Shown here: positions 27,404-39,710 of the stretch, in pieces
Layout of the letters: every line of letters starts with the position of its first letter
Numbering within the stretch: the stretch's first letter is position 1
Assembly (NCBI GenBank): GCA_950295325.1
Contig: OX485809.1
Location: forward strand, 19,966,001 to 20,030,000
Direction of reading: 5' to 3'
DNA length: 64,000 bases
Origin: Polytrichum commune
Taxonomy: Eukaryota; Streptophyta; Polytrichopsida; Polytrichales; Polytrichaceae
Position numbers and translations under genes: made by a program
The notes under the pieces: model-generated
What the model was told of the DNA's origin: nothing
What the model saw: the letters and a program-made list of their open reading frames with translations, nothing else
The model's database searches: none

Positions 27404-28048
27404 TCACACACTTAATCTTCTTGACTTGCAAGGCTGGTGAATGGAGTCCTCTAGAGACTCCTCACTTGTTCGTTTCTTTATCTTCTTGTGTATGTTGTCC
27501 TCCAAACCACTAACCTTTTCTTCCCTCCCTCTAACACCTACCTCACTGATTGATTCTTCAGTAACCAGCTCCTCGGACCCTGACTATGCTTGAACGTCTC
27601 CATCCTCAAGGTTGCCTTTGCGTTTTTTCTTGTTCTTTTTGTCTGATCCTGGAGTCTCTTGTACCTTTGCAGTACCAATCTCGCTCCCCAACAGAGCTTC
27701 AAAATCTGAGAGTGTTTTTGCCTTCTGCTTTGTCTTCTTCACTTCTGTCTTTTTCAGTCGTTTTTTTACTCCAACGATCCCGACCACCTCTGAATCTCCA
27801 GGGTGACTGAAGGTTAACCCTCCAGTTGCTGACCTACAGACATTCTTAACACCACTCTCTGACATATGTTTTTGCCTACCCATCATGTCATCCAATGCTT
27901 TAGCGACAGTTTCAATGTACCCTCTGCTCATGCCTGCCTCCGTTGCCGCATCGCTTGATAAAAAGCTCTGTAGCAAACCTGCAGCTCTCTGTACCGAACA
28001 CGATGCACAAGAAATCTGCTTTCCTCGGACTGGTAATAGGTCAGACAT
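27404..28048 (-). CDS. Lys-rich, probably nucleolar protein; frame crossed by one TAG
   Basis: Family not recognised. ATG at 28048 starts MSDLLPVRGKQISCASC. The frame stays open to a TAG at 27586-27584, then continues open in the same frame for 59 more codons to TGA at 27404. Before the TAG there are basic stretches (VKKRLKKTEVKKTKQKAK and DKKNKKKRKG); after it comes HKKIKKR, with the same alternation of acidic and basic residues. That pattern suggests a nuclear or nucleolar protein. 154 aa are encoded before the TAG and 213 sense codons in all. A likely 3' splice site (TTTGTGTAG|GTTGTG) lies just upstream of the ATG, suggesting a leader intron. The TAG may be a real stop, a recent disabling mutation, removed by splicing, or a sequence error. 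Telo-boxes upstream fit a ribosome-biogenesis-type gene. Confidence 0.5.
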
Positions 28049-28178
28049 CTTTGCCCTGCGTTCACAACCTACACAAATTCCCACAAATCTATGCCCTAAA
28101 CCATGTGACAATGCCGAAGTTTCCTATCCATCGTGATTCTTGCAATCGCCGCTCGCATGAGTAATGGGGACTGATATG

Positions 28179-28197
28179 CCCTAAACCCTAAACCCTA
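28179..28197. promoter_or_regulatory. Telo-box cluster, proximal copy
   Basis: CCCTAAACCCTAAACCCTA, the plant telomere unit repeated. It lies about 130 bp upstream of the - strand ATG at 28048. In plants, AAACCCTAA boxes are common in 5' regions of translation and ribosome-biogenesis genes. Confidence 0.6.
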
Positions 28198-28430
28198 TGC
28201 CAGTAAATTGATCATCTTTTGAGTCTTTCCTTTAGCTATGCACATAGCGTCTTCCAGTCAAGTGAGCGAAGCATTCAATGCTTCGGATTTCCTCGGACTG
28301 CTTCCCTTTTTCCCTGAGTTCACAACCTAAACATTTATGCCCAAACCATGTGGCAGTGCCGAATTTTGCTATCCACCGTGGTACTTGCAAATTGCAGCTC
28401 ACATGAGCAATGGGGACTGAAATGCCCTGA

Positions 28431-28446
28431 ACCCTAAACCCTAAAA
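28431..28446. promoter_or_regulatory. Telo-box cluster, distal copy
   Basis: ACCCTAAACCCTAAAA, in the same relative position within the second copy of the tandem duplication. Confidence 0.55.
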
Positions 28447-28559
28447 TCCTATGCCAGGAGATTGATCATCATCTCTTGAGACTTTCCTTTACCTATGCAC
28501 ATAGCGTCTTCCAATCAAATGAGCGAAGCAGTCAATACTTCAGATTCGATGTTGATGCC

Positions 28560-30614
28560 ACAAAGCTGGAATCTTTCATAGTATTACTGCCAATCTATAG
28601 TAGGTGGAAGACGTCATTCATGTGGACTCTTCTCCACAATTGAACCAAAAAGGCTCACTGGACAGAGAATCCTCGGCTCCGAGAGAACACATCCCTGAAC
28701 AAAACCTGAGGAATCCATCATCCCAAATCGAGGCTGCTAGCTCTCCGTGTCAATCAACTATCTACAAAACGACGGATAGTTGTCATTGCCAACTAATCAA
28801 GAGATGGTCAACCTGCTAACTGACACTAAAGCTTACATTCACATAACTGGCTTCACAAGACGCAACTGATACACATGCTCTTCACGCCGTTCTAGGTCAC
28901 CACTCCACAAAAATAGACCGAGCGCACTGCTACTTCCAAAAGCCCCGGGAGTCAGCACACTTCTCAAGTAACACATCAATCAATTTTCCGACATTGTGAT
29001 GGCAGCGGCATCAAAACAACACCAAACTCTTCTGATCGGGATTCGGATCTCCTCATCCTTCAACTTTCTCCTCTCCCTCGCATTGCTCTCCTCAGCAAAT
29101 CGATACATCAGCCGAACGATGGGAACGATCTCTTGAGCTGGCTCGTCAATCTACAACTGTATTGCAAATCTTCGAGTCTCGAGCCGATAGGAACATACAG
29201 AGAACGTCTGTGAACGTGAAGGGAACGGGAGGGGAACTATGTATCCTTCTTGTGTGGGACAAACGCAATGTAATTCTGGAAAGAAGACCCATTGGGAACA
29301 CACGGTAACTTCAATCGAACGTATGTGAACGCGTGAGGACATTTGGGGAACCATGAACAATGGTCAAAGTTTATACACTCAAATGGATGAAATTTTCTAA
29401 TTTTTTTATTACTAGTAAATGTTAGGGTGAATGTCAAATCGTATCCAAGAAAATTCATGAATTAGGAATATTCTTATAATGTTGTTCGCCAATTTTGCTA
29501 GGTACTAAAATGAAATGAATAAACATATAGTGTTAGAGAGGGTGTTATGTGACAAGTCATGAAGGCCACAACTCTAATTAACATGGTGCACTCACTTTAA
29601 TCTCACACTAAATCATATATTTAATGTAAAGAAAATTGTCACAATACACTATCAATAGTATTTGACCAATGAAATTCAATTATAACTTCATTTAGAATAT
29701 GAACTTTTTGTAAAATGGCCAAGCAACTACAAAAATTGCAACTATACTCAAACCATGAACTTGTACTGCACTTAAAATGTGTAATTGGTTGGTAACAAAA
29801 GAGTAATGAGAATGAAAATATTGTGGCCCAACACATTATTTCTTCTTCTTCTTTATTTATTTATTTTTCTAATGAACATCAAAGCAAGCGGAAGTGAAAA
29901 CCTTGATATGCGTCCATTCTTCATCAAGACCTCATAGCCTTGGAACAATACATATCATGTTTTGGATCTTTGCATTTACATCCACATTACTTTTCTTTGG
30001 TAAGGAGAAAATAAAAATGGCCCTGCATTATATTTTTATTAAAGTAATATAATTTCTTATAAAACTCATAACATTATTCAACCACAATTCCAATGACCTT
30101 GGAATAAAGAACTTAAATTATTTGGACCCCGAAAAAAGTAATAATATTCGGCATGTGTTCATATATTCAGTTGGGTGGAATTATCTTCTTGGCACTATTC
30201 ACAAGAAACATAATTTCTCATGACATATTATGAATATTATTATGACACTATTCATTTGAAAATACCAACACTTATTCACAATACTCATATTATTCATATC
30301 GGTGTCCGTGTCTTCCTATCATCTAAATTTCTTCCCATGAAAGTAAGACATTGAAGGCCCTCTTGGATGCTAGTGAATATGGAAACAAAAACTCAACTAT
30401 AGGGCTGAATAATGTTATGTCAATTGATAGTGTATTAAGTTAATTTGGGAAATGGTTGTGGATGATTCTTCTTGTGTACTAAATTTGTGGTCCCGAAATA
30501 AGGTGTTCATTACCAAGTAAGACCATGCCTTCAATCGTCCATTTGAAATGGACGAGCGACTTCTTTCGTCAAACTCCCGTCTCGATTATTCGTCGACTTG
30601 AAGCTTATGGCGGA
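28560..30614. other. Intergenic, no gene supported
   Basis: 28600-29400 is of moderate GC with short open frames but no recognisable product. 29400-30500 is AT-rich. The last part is presumably the proteasome gene promoter. Confidence 0.4.
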
Positions 30615-30623
30615 TTAGGGTTT
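30615..30623. promoter_or_regulatory. Telo-box upstream of PAC1
   Basis: TTAGGGTTT, the complement of AAACCCTAA, lies about 170 bp before the PAC1 start codon. This is a typical position for telo-boxes in housekeeping plant genes. Confidence 0.5.
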
Positions 30624-30792
30624 CGAGCTCGTCTTTCGCTTCTCTCGCCAGCGGAGTGCTCCAGCATCGTCTTCTGTTTGCCTAGAACGCTCGTTCTGGA
30701 TTGTGGTTGCTTTGTTCACAAGTGATTGGGATAAATTTACGTTCAGTCGCGGGTACCATCGTGCTTCAAATCTTGATACTCGGAAAGCCACA

Positions 30793-31545
30793 ATGTCTCG
30801 CCGATATGACAGTAGGACGACGATCTTCTCCCCGGAAGGTCGACTCTACCAGGTAGAGTACGCGATGGAGGCAATTAGCAATGCAGGTGCAGCCATTGGG
30901 GTGTTGGCGAAGGATGGAGTGGTGCTGGCAGCGGAGAAGCGAGTCACATCCAAGCTTCTTGCAACACTCAAGTCCACAGAAAAGATGTATAAAATTGATG
31001 ACCATGTGGCATGTGCAGTGGCAGGCATCATGGCGGATGCCAACATCCTGATCAACACGGCTCGTTTGTCTGCTCAGAGATACACCCTTGCATATCAGGA
31101 GCCTATGCCCGTGGAGCAGCTTGTTCATTCTCTATGTGATACCAAGCAAGGGTACACGCAGTTCGGAGGTCTTCGTCCCTTTGGGGTTTCATTTCTATTC
31201 GCAGGGTATGATAAGAATTTTGGATTTCAGTTGTACATGTCCGATCCCAGTGGCAACTATGGCGGGTGGAAGGCTGGTGCTATTGGAGCTAACAATCAGG
31301 CTGCCCAGTCCATGTTGAAGCAGGACTATAAGGATGATATGACCAGGGAGCAAGCTGTGCAATTGGCATTGAAGGTGTTGAGCAAGACCATGGACAGCAC
31401 TTCTCTGTCGGCTGAGAAGCTTGAGCTTGCGGAAATCAGTCTCAGTCCCGAGGGTGTGTTCCAGTACCAGGTTTGCAGTCCAGATAATCTGAATAAACTT
31501 CTATTGAAACATGGCATCACACAAGCAGTTGAGGAAAGCAATTAG
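30793..31545 (+). CDS. PAC1: 20S proteasome subunit alpha type-4 (PAC1), 250 aa, intronless CDS
   Basis: An alpha-ring subunit of the 20S proteasome core, which forms the outer gate ring of the protein-degrading particle in cytosol and nucleus. The protein starts [20 protein letters not shown], which contains the proteasome alpha N-terminal signature ([20 protein letters not shown]). It carries the conserved [30 protein letters not shown] and [20 protein letters not shown] blocks. It has the length I recall for plant PAC1 (250 aa). The frame is open further upstream to 30703, but homology fixes the start at ATG 30793. The alpha subunit has no catalytic Thr, as expected. The coding region is intact and clearly more GC-rich than its flanks. 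Absence of introns could be ancestral or could reflect an old retrocopy; no poly(A) tract or target duplication was seen. Confidence 0.97.
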   Translation: MSRRYDSRTTIFSPEGRLYQVEYAMEAISNAGAAIGVLAKDGVVLAAEKRVTSKLLATLKSTEKMYKIDDHVACAVAGIMADANILINTARLSAQRYTLAYQEPMPVEQLVHSLCDTKQGYTQFGGLRPFGVSFLFAGYDKNFGFQLYMSDPSGNYGGWKAGAIGANNQAAQSMLKQDYKDDMTREQAVQLALKVLSKTMDSTSLSAEKLELAEISLSPEGVFQYQVCSPDNLNKLLLKHGITQAVEESN

Positions 31546-34329
31546 GTCAACGAGGCAAGCACGTCATCAACATTACAGTGGATCTGGACAACAACGTTTA
31601 TTCTGTCTTATTTCCAGTGGATATATGTTCTCAGGAGGCTTGATTTTCAGGTCTTACATGCTAGATAGAGAGCTGATGCCACGCATCATTGACCTCGGAT
31701 ATCTCACAGGTGGCCAAGCTTGTGAGGGATGGAAACCAGGTCAAGCCCACATATCAGTTCCACTCATGTTTATGTTCAGTAATAACCTAACAATATGTGG
31801 TTCTGGCTGCTTATTTTGGCCGCAACATTTATGCTGTTGATCATCAATTGTAATTTTCACATCCTTTTGCAGAATATGACCTTCTCTGATAGGACATAAA
31901 AAGTTAACGTGATAGGCATGAATGGAAAGGTTGCAATCTTTTGCCCAATTGATGAGCATTGTCTTGAGAGTCAAAGAAAATGAGCTAGTATGTGGAAGTT
32001 TCACCTGATTTGCCATTTGATCCTTATGTGTACAATTGCGACTAAATTGACAATACCGGAGACATCAGATAAGCTTTTGGATGGGCTCTCTTGTGCTCAT
32101 ATGTGATTATTATGTTGCATGTGTTTGGAATCCCAAGTAGAGGGTTGAACCCACTGTGAAGGGATTGACATCAATGTCTGATGTTCTGTATTTCCGAGTA
32201 CTGTTCACTTTTAGGTTATTTGAACATTTGCTCTAGTTTCCTCCGTATATTTCTTAAGAGGTACTGTTTAGGTTTCAACCTTTGGAGATGTCAGTACTCA
32301 CACTATACCTGTGAGGACACATCCTGTTTTGCTAGCGTTGTAAAAACAGTATGTAAAGGAGACCGGTGAATTTCCTTGGTCTGAACCTCAGGCATTCAGA
32401 GAGATAGAGATGTAGTGAAGCGTCAGTGTGTTCCTCAGTTTGAAGTCCTACATTGCCCAGGTAGCTCCCCATTTCCAAGTCTGCTCAATAAGACCTAATA
32501 GACCATCGCAATATTTTCTGTTGAGTTTAGTGATGGATAAAATATTGATTCAGGCTCCTCCTTGCCCTTCCCTTGTATGAATGAGATCAAGCCTATTGCT
32601 TAAAAGTTCCCTGCTGTCTCTCAAGTAGGTAATTGGTATGAGCTCTTTGTCTCAGATTTCTGGCTGGATGGCAGCTCTCTAGCTCTCAGATACTATGAAC
32701 AATTGTTTTGAAACCTTAATTGCTTTGTCCACTGAATTTTCTGAATTCCAGATCCTCTTGTTCGACCTAATATGCCAGGGTATGCTCATGTTGTTTCCTC
32801 ATGCCAAGGTATTGGTAAGGGCACTTGAACACCAAGCGCAGTTGAACGCCATGCGTCAGGAATCAATGAACAACAAATGACTGATTCATTTAACCTTAAT
32901 TAGCAAGATTGGAAAATAAGTGACCAGATTGAACCCTTGAGTAACTATGAACATATATTTCATACATATATGCCCAAAAATGAAATCCACATGTAGCAAT
33001 TTCCCTTGAGTCGAACTGCTACAGTAGGATTCAAACACAACACTGTTATTCCAGGGCAAGCATGTCAACCAAGAAGTTGCCACAACATTGATGTCCACAT
33101 GTGGACCAAATTGCTAATTGTATCAAAAGTTATTTGTAAAATTCCAACACCCATTGTACCAACTTTGCACACATTGAGTCTACCTACATTGTTTCTTGTT
33201 ACAGTTGTGCTTTGCATTTCCTTGGGCAGCCAATCCATAGGTAGGCATGCACTAATCGAGTTCCAAATGTGGCCAATCATATTGGAAGAGAGGGTGTGGG
33301 ATTGGACGTGAGTAGAAGTAGTTCTTGTGGATTGCACTCATGACAGTGTGGTTGTGTTTGCGCAATTCACTTTGTAGATTCATTCACCCTTCCAATGCAT
33401 TCCGCAAAGAGATGAACTCCTATACTTGACATCGCATGGAAAAAAGGTTGCACATGGTGCAATGACAATATTGGAAACAATTGATAATTTCACAACAACA
33501 ATGATATGACTATCCAAGATTCTGAACCCACAAGGAAAACAAAACAGTACGATAGTGTTCAAAGTGCATGAATATTATGAAAATAAAATGTATAGAAGAG
33601 CAAGTTAGAAACACACCTGGTTGAGTAGTCCGGCCATTAGAGCTCCTAGCATGTTGCTATGATTTTGGCCAACACTAGGTTAGGCTACATGTTGTGGTAG
33701 AGGTGGTTGTTGTCCAAAAGCTTGAAATAACATTGCCAATTCCGGATTTTGTAGGTTGTGCATTTGTGGGAGAGGTTGTATTTGTGATAGAGGTTGCATA
33801 TGTTGCATTTGCTCAAGCAAGAATTTATAAAAACATATATTTACAACGGCCTTTGAGTATTTTATGCGAGTGTAGATAAGTTGGCACTAAAAATAAGGTA
33901 GGTGGATTTCATTCGCTTATTTTTGTCAACGTTCATCTCCTTTATCGTCTCCTATCTTGTTTCCGATCAACTCTCATATTTAAACAATGACGCGCAACTT
34001 AGTTCTTTATAGTTATAATTTACTTAGGATAAGAGAGAGAGAGTGAGGTGATGTTTACATTTCTTTTACGAACAATCATCATTGGTAAGACTCATGTCAT
34101 AAGCGAAACATGTTAGATGAAACTGACAACTCATGAACATTATAATGATTAAAGATCTCAAATCTTTAATGGATGTAAAAAATTATTAAACAATGATTTG
34201 ATGTTGGAAACTATGAGGTGAGCTAACCCCTCTAAATTTTCAATTGCACATTACATCCTTAACGACATGATTGAGGACCTCTCCAATAATAAGAACTAGG
34301 TAAGGGATTGAGGGATTTTTTTTGTCTCA
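31546..34329. other. Intergenic, no gene supported
   Basis: This includes the PAC1 3' UTR at its start. A short frame ending near 32880 (LEHQAQLNAMRQESMNNK) looks protein-like, but I could not link it to other exons. The rest is AT-rich and featureless. Confidence 0.4.
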
Positions 34330-35950
34330 TCTCTCATTGGATATCTAATCTTTTAGATGGTTTACCATTGATATTAACTACTGCACCAACTTTTTGAAAA
34401 ATGAGCTTAGTCGTATCAATAAAAATGGAGTGAATTCCAATACTAGCCTTCATGGCTTGAAACATATATTCTAATTTCATGACTCCATATGTTTTGGGAA
34501 AGTCTTTTTGAAAAAAATCACCTCTTGATGCTCTATTTTGCCAATGCATGTTTTTTTTTTGAGTTCATAAGATATTATCCAAGATAAATCTAAGAGGTAA
34601 AAGTGCAATTTTATTTGGTTGATTATCTCCATGAGTACTCGTTACAATCTCATCTAATAATGCCTTGACATAGATTTCATGTGTAACGTTAAGAAGTGTA
34701 ATAGGCCTCCACTTCCTTAGCTTATACCTCTCAGCTTGTTTGCAAAACAACTTGATCAATCCTTTAGTCATGCATGTGAAAAATCTACCTACTAGTACGG
34801 ATATTTTAATCGTGCTGAAGTGGGTTTCACCAAGGATGTCCCAAAACCTTGTAACAAAAAATTTACAATTACTTCAACCGGTCTCGGGGCCTTCTTCTTG
34901 CCCATCGTCAAAACAATTGCTCAAAGTTCAGCTTCAATCATTTCTCCAATTACAATTTGGCTCATCTTTGGAGTAGTTTTAGCTTCAAACTCTTCTAGTG
35001 TACTCCTCTTATTAATTTTCACATCTTCGTTGACCAAGGGTTGAGAGTAAAGGTGTTAAAAGAATTGTTCATATTGCGTCCCTTATTTCTCTATCTAACT
35101 CTAGCTCTAACATGTTGTCCATCAACCTTAACTTGTTCAAAGATTCCAGAAATTTCATTGCATCCCGTATGTTTGCCTTAAACAACTCTACTGAAAATGA
35201 TGTTGATGTAAGGTCTCAGTAGCTTCTTTTAAGTCTTCCCTTTATGACCTTTCTCCATTTGGTCCTAGCAAAATTCTCTGGTAGAACCGTTGGACTTGAC
35301 AAAACTTATAAAAAAGATTTTTATATATATTTATTAATATACACTGTTCCAAATGTGGGTGATTCTAAATAGAACTTCTAGGGTATTAAGATGTCTTTGG
35401 ATATTATGCCTTTGTAAATATATTGAAAAGTAGACTACAATGTGGTTCGATCCCACAACCCAAGCAATGTTGGCGTAATCTTTGCTAAGCATGGGCTCAT
35501 TGGTGTTGATGGAGGAATAAAACTTATCGAGCCTAGATAATAACCTCGTTCTATTCAATCTACAATTGTCTAAAGTTTAGATAGTGTTGTTGGTGTAATA
35601 AGTGAATCTTAAATTTTGATTGCCTTTTTTACTTGGGCCCATGTCCCTTCTTCTTTATCCTAAAGAATTCATCTATTGTAAGTGGACATAGCTTTCTCCA
35701 TTTTAACCATGTTCCAACCCCCCCCCCCCCCCAAAGATTCATTTATTGTTTCTTGATAAATATTGCACCATTGCCTCCTATGTGACAATGTGTTCTTGCA
35801 TTTTTTTTGGATGCATAGATATTGGTAATATAGACATCACCTCTAGGGATATTAACAAGCTTGAACCAGTTGTTCTCTATTATCACTAATACTCCCTTCT
35901 TCCCTAATGTACTTGGTTTAGCCAATTGGCGGACAAGTCATAGCTCTACA
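34330..35950 (-). mobile_element. Decayed LINE fragment (endonuclease and RT remnants)
   Basis: Broken - strand frames match the ORF2 of the LINE at 47-56 kb, in the same order. 35743-35925 has GKKGVLVIIENN..DVYITNIYA (endonuclease). 35334-35558 has RLLSRLDKFY (end of endonuclease). 34565-34771 has KWRPITLLNV...PLRFILDN (reverse transcriptase). 34334-34549 has FQAMKASI...VNINGKPS (reverse transcriptase). There are many stops and frameshifts. It is clearly older than the 47-56 kb copy. A C-run lies at about 35710-35732. Confidence 0.75.
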
Positions 35951-36149
35951 TGCATTATTTCCCAAATAACAATAAAAGTACAATAGACCCTAATAAAAAC
36001 TAGTGCATGTGAATCTTGGTACATGAATAATGTTTTTTCAAAAACTTAGTCTCTACACGCTCTTTGGGGGTGTGACAAAGAATGGGAGCACTACTTTGTG
36101 GTCTTGAATAACATTAAGCTAGACAACTTTTATTTAGTTGTTCTTTATT

Positions 36150-36440
36150 AGAACACCTAGTATATTTGATTGGTATGTGGTTGATGTGGTTCCTCAATAA
36201 TTTCCATAAAAATATGTTTAAAAGAGATTGGATTGCATGCTCAAAATATGAGAACCATTCTAGAATCAATAGCCAACATAATCCCGGGGAGCTGTATGAT
36301 TCCTTAATGAGCATGGAATATTCACTTTGATGATGAATAAGATGTTTATATTGACTCCAAAAATTATGGGGAAAGTGGTTACAACCTTAAATTGGATTTG
36401 TTAAGTTACCATCTTGTGCTTATTGCATGTTTCATTATAG
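36150..36440 (+). repeat. Dispersed repeat R, copy 1
   Basis: Aligns with 40575-40850 and 42430-42935 through blocks such as 'accattctag..tcaatag.caacat', 'tatgat', 'ttcactttga.' and 'ctccaaaaattat'. No coding sequence. The Tigger-like element begins directly after it. Confidence 0.6.
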
Positions 36441-36457
36441 CATTACAAAGCCGAGTA

Positions 36458-39417
36458 CAATCTGACCTCATTATTACAATGCCCTCGATATTATGATATA
36501 TTTTTGCGAGACCAAACTTTTTAGTTCAAAACTCCCTCTTTTATACAACTATGCCACTCGATAATACGACATTTAGAATCTCCGTTTTGTCATATTAAAG
36601 AGGTAGTTAATGCTAAAATGCCTTTCATCTATGTTATGTACATCCAAAATACATCCATTTTCACTTGGGAACCACTTGGGAACTTCATTTATCATTGAGA
36701 ACTTAATGAGAATTAGGGTTACTAGTGTAGAATGGACATGGTTAGGTTTAAAATGCCCTCTTGCCCAATATGTTGCATTGTACTCATGGTGATATAGTAT
36801 CACTAGTACTTTGTGGAGTCTCTTGCATTCTTGTAGTCTCCAATTTCGTTTTGTCAACTTGCAGACAATCACCACAAATTCCAGACTAGTCACCACAATT
36901 TCTAGTCACCACAAACTCCAAACTCCATACTAATCACCACAGTTTCTAGTCAGCACGGACTCCATACTAGTCACCACAATTTCTACTCTCTACAATCACC
37001 ACCTTATTGTATTACTTGTACAATCTTTTGGTTATTTGTAAAGTCAATTGGCTTTCTTCTTACAATGTCAGGTAAGTACTTCACTAATTTATATTGGGTT
37101 GCAATATTTTAATTGGGTTTCTCATTTTTCCTTTGAATCACAACTCTGACCTTAGATGACTCAATTGCATAAGCTCAATAATATTTCTCATTTTTCTCAC
37201 ACAATTTCTTCATTACATTTCAAAATGAAGGTGAGTAATTAGAGAAAGATGATTGGTTTGACAATAAAGGACAAGAAACAAATGCTCAATGTTTTCAAGG
37301 CTAACCCTAGTTGGAGTCAACAAGTAATTGTTGATGAGTTTAACAAGAAATTATGTAAAGAGGTGAAGAAGAACACAATATCTTAGGTCCTTAGCATTTT
37401 TAACAAAATTGTGGGTATTCAAAGTGAGGTTGCCAAAGATGTCCGGAGAGCCAGAGACCCAAAGTACCCAAAACTTGAACATGCCTTGATGGCATGGTTC
37501 AAGTAGGTGAGAACATCATGAAAACTTTATTGTAATTTAAATGTGTTTGCTAATGATTTTTATTTTTATTCTTCATTTAATATTTTTTTTAATTGATTCC
37601 ATAAACATTGAAATATTAAAAAATTGTATTGATTTCATGTAATTTTTATCTTTTTAATAAGTAAACATGTAAAAGTAAAGATGGGGCATTGACTAATGAG
37701 ATGCTCATACGAAAGGCTGTAATTCTTCATGCATTTTTTGTAGCAAAGCTTGCAAATGATCTTATCAAGGTTGGAAAAAACAAAAATTTCAAGATTTCAA
37801 ATGGTTGGTTGGAGAAACTCAAGAAAATGAACACTATTGCAAGGTAAGCATTGCATATGTTTTTCTATCATATGATCATGCAAGTTCTCATCTTATCTCT
37901 AGAAGGGTAGACTAACTATTCGTCATGCCTTGATTATATTGTATTGATTTGTCCTCACATTATTGTACAAAGTGTATCTATTCGGTGAAAGTGGTGATGT
38001 TGATGCTGATGGAGTTGTCCAAGCAATGAGTGAACTTCCTATTCTTTTGTCAGATTATGTGCCTGAAGATGTTAACAACATGGATGAGACTGGATTGTCT
38101 TTCAGACCACATCCCAATAAAATATTAGCACAAAGAAAGGTGAAGGGTTAGAAGTTATAGAAGGAGTGTATAACACTTGTTGTTGTTGTTAATGCAACTA
38201 GGATTGATAAATCGAAGTTGCTTATGATTTACACGTCTAAGCAAATACGATGTTTTGGAAGGTGGCAACCTCATGAGTATGTTCGGTGGCACTCAAATAC
38301 AACGGCTTGGATGAAGGGGGATATACTTGAAGCTTGGATTTTGTAGCTCAACAATCAGTTCAAAGGCCAAAATCAAAAGGTCATTATGATTTTGGATAAT
38401 GCATCTTTACATGTTATTAACTTTGCAAAAGTTGGTAAGTCTCGTGGTTTTTCAACCTTGGAATTGAGCAACATGACTTTGGTATTCCTTCCTCCCAATG
38501 TTACAAGCGTAGTTCAACCTTAGATCAAGGTATAATAGCATCTTTCAAAATTCAATACAAGAATAAACTTTTGCAGTGGGTTTTATCACAATATGATGAT
38601 GCTACATTGAAGGACTTAAGGAAGGTGGTGCCCAACATCAAACATGCTATCATGTGGAGTTATAAAGTATGGAGTGAGTTGAATGCATAAATAGTTAGGA
38701 ATTGTTGAAGGATGGTGCGTATATTAGGTGCAACATGGAATGCTGATTTTTCCCTAGTTGCTGAAAGGGAGAAGAATAAAATGCAAGATGAATCATATGA
38801 ATTTGGTGCTTTGATGTCAAAGTTGTGATTGGGTGATGATGAGATGTCAATCGAGACTTACATTGAGATGGAAGGGGAAGATATGATTGAGCTAGAATTG
38901 AGTACTGATGAGTTGGTGAATGTTGCTTTGGGAACCAATTCTACACAAGACTTTGATCTTAATGTTGATCTAGATTCAGTAGATATGGATGATGTTGCTC
39001 CACATTAAGTAAAGCTTAGTGATGCTAAATTCATGCATCATTGTTGTCTAGTTTCTTTTTAGAGAACTTTTTATATTTTGATGTTAATGACATTATTAGT
39101 TTTCAAAAATTAGTAGAAAATTTAGATAATAGTTGCTAACATGGATAGGCAACACCAAAGATCTTAATTTGGACTCCTCTTTCAAGAGTTCTTGAGAATA
39201 TTTGTATTTTCTTGCAGTTATAAGTTATTAGTTCATACCATCTATATTGCTTAAACTTGTCGTATATATTTTTAAGCTCGTATTACTTGTGTCTTTCTAT
39301 TTCCTCAATAATACGACAACTTTACACCATTTGTCATATTAATGAGAAGACAACATCTCGATAATAAGACTTTTTTTTGTGTTTCCCAAATCTGTCATAC
39401 TGAAGAGGGAGAAACAG
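36458..39417 (+). mobile_element. pogo/Tigger-like DNA transposon, copy 1 (2.96 kb)
   Basis: TA is found on each side (36456-36457, 39418-39419). The termini are diverged inverted repeats: CAATCTGACCTCATTATTAC at the left, and CTGTTTCTCCCTCTTCAGTA when the right end is reversed. Repeated 'ataatacgac' and 'gtcatatta' sub-terminal motifs occur near both ends. It contains a broken transposase gene with CENP-B-type DNA-binding and DDE regions. The TA target and CAG-type ends fit the Tc1/mariner superfamily, pogo/Tigger branch. Confidence 0.8.
37249..39008 (+). pseudogene. pogo/Tigger-like transposase, disabled
   Basis: The N-terminal part begins MIGLTIKDKKQMLNVFKANP (helix-turn-helix). It is followed by a CENP-B/Tc5-like part (ILHAFFVAKLANDL...ISNGWLEKLKK). 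The DDE domain shows the first Asp in NNMDETGLSFRPHP, the second in MILDNASLHV, and LPPNVTSVVQP before the third acidic site, where the expected DQG is broken by a stop. Several in-frame stops (for example near 37384, 38149, 38344 and 38521) and possible intron-like gaps disable it. Its second copy lies at 57060-58123. Confidence 0.8.
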
Positions 39418-39597
39418 TAGGTGAAAGAATCTGGAAATTTGTAGGCAACGAGTGTTGGTACATGACATGCCCAATAAGCTTATGTTGTTCCTTGTAACCA
39501 TTGTTAGTTTCAATTCAAATTCCATTAACTAAGAATCAAAAGCAACAAATTAAATCTGTTTTATGAAGACATGGGTGGTATTATAATATGGGTAGTA

Positions 39598-39710
39598 CAG
39601 TCCTACCTCTTTAATAACACATTTGGGAAACAAGAAAACCATCGTATTATGAGGTGTCACATATTCAATAATATGACAAATTGGACGTTTCCGTCATAAT
39701 AATGAGTCAA
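39598..39710 (+). repeat. Orphan Tigger-like terminal inverted repeat
   Basis: TA then CAGTCCTACCTCTTTAATAA, followed by 'catttgggaaaca', matches the ends of the flanking Tigger-like element. It starts 180 bp beyond that element's right end. No partner end was located, so this is probably a remnant. Confidence 0.5.

Larger units (their letters stand above)
28023..28548. repeat. Tandem duplication of about 265 bp, two copies
   Basis: 28023-28290 and 28290-28548 align throughout. Shared blocks are 'tcctcggactg', 'ttcacaaccta', 'aaaccatgtg', 'catgag.aatggggactga', 'attgatcatc' and 'tatgcacatagcgtcttcca'. The proximal copy overlaps the 5' end of the - strand Lys-rich gene and includes its first codons. 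Confidence 0.8.

Noticed and set aside
30703-30792. 30-codon N-terminal extension of PAC1
   Set aside because: Plant PAC1 proteins start at MSRRYDS. The extension is 5' leader that happens to be open.
31546-32880. Possible + strand gene downstream of PAC1 ending LNAMRQESMNNK
   Set aside because: I could not link it to upstream exons with consistent phase, and no family is recognised.
35440-35465. tRNA-like TPsiC arm (GGTTCGATCCCA)
   Set aside because: No matching acceptor, D or anticodon stems. The bases are explained by the decayed LINE ORF2 read on the other strand.
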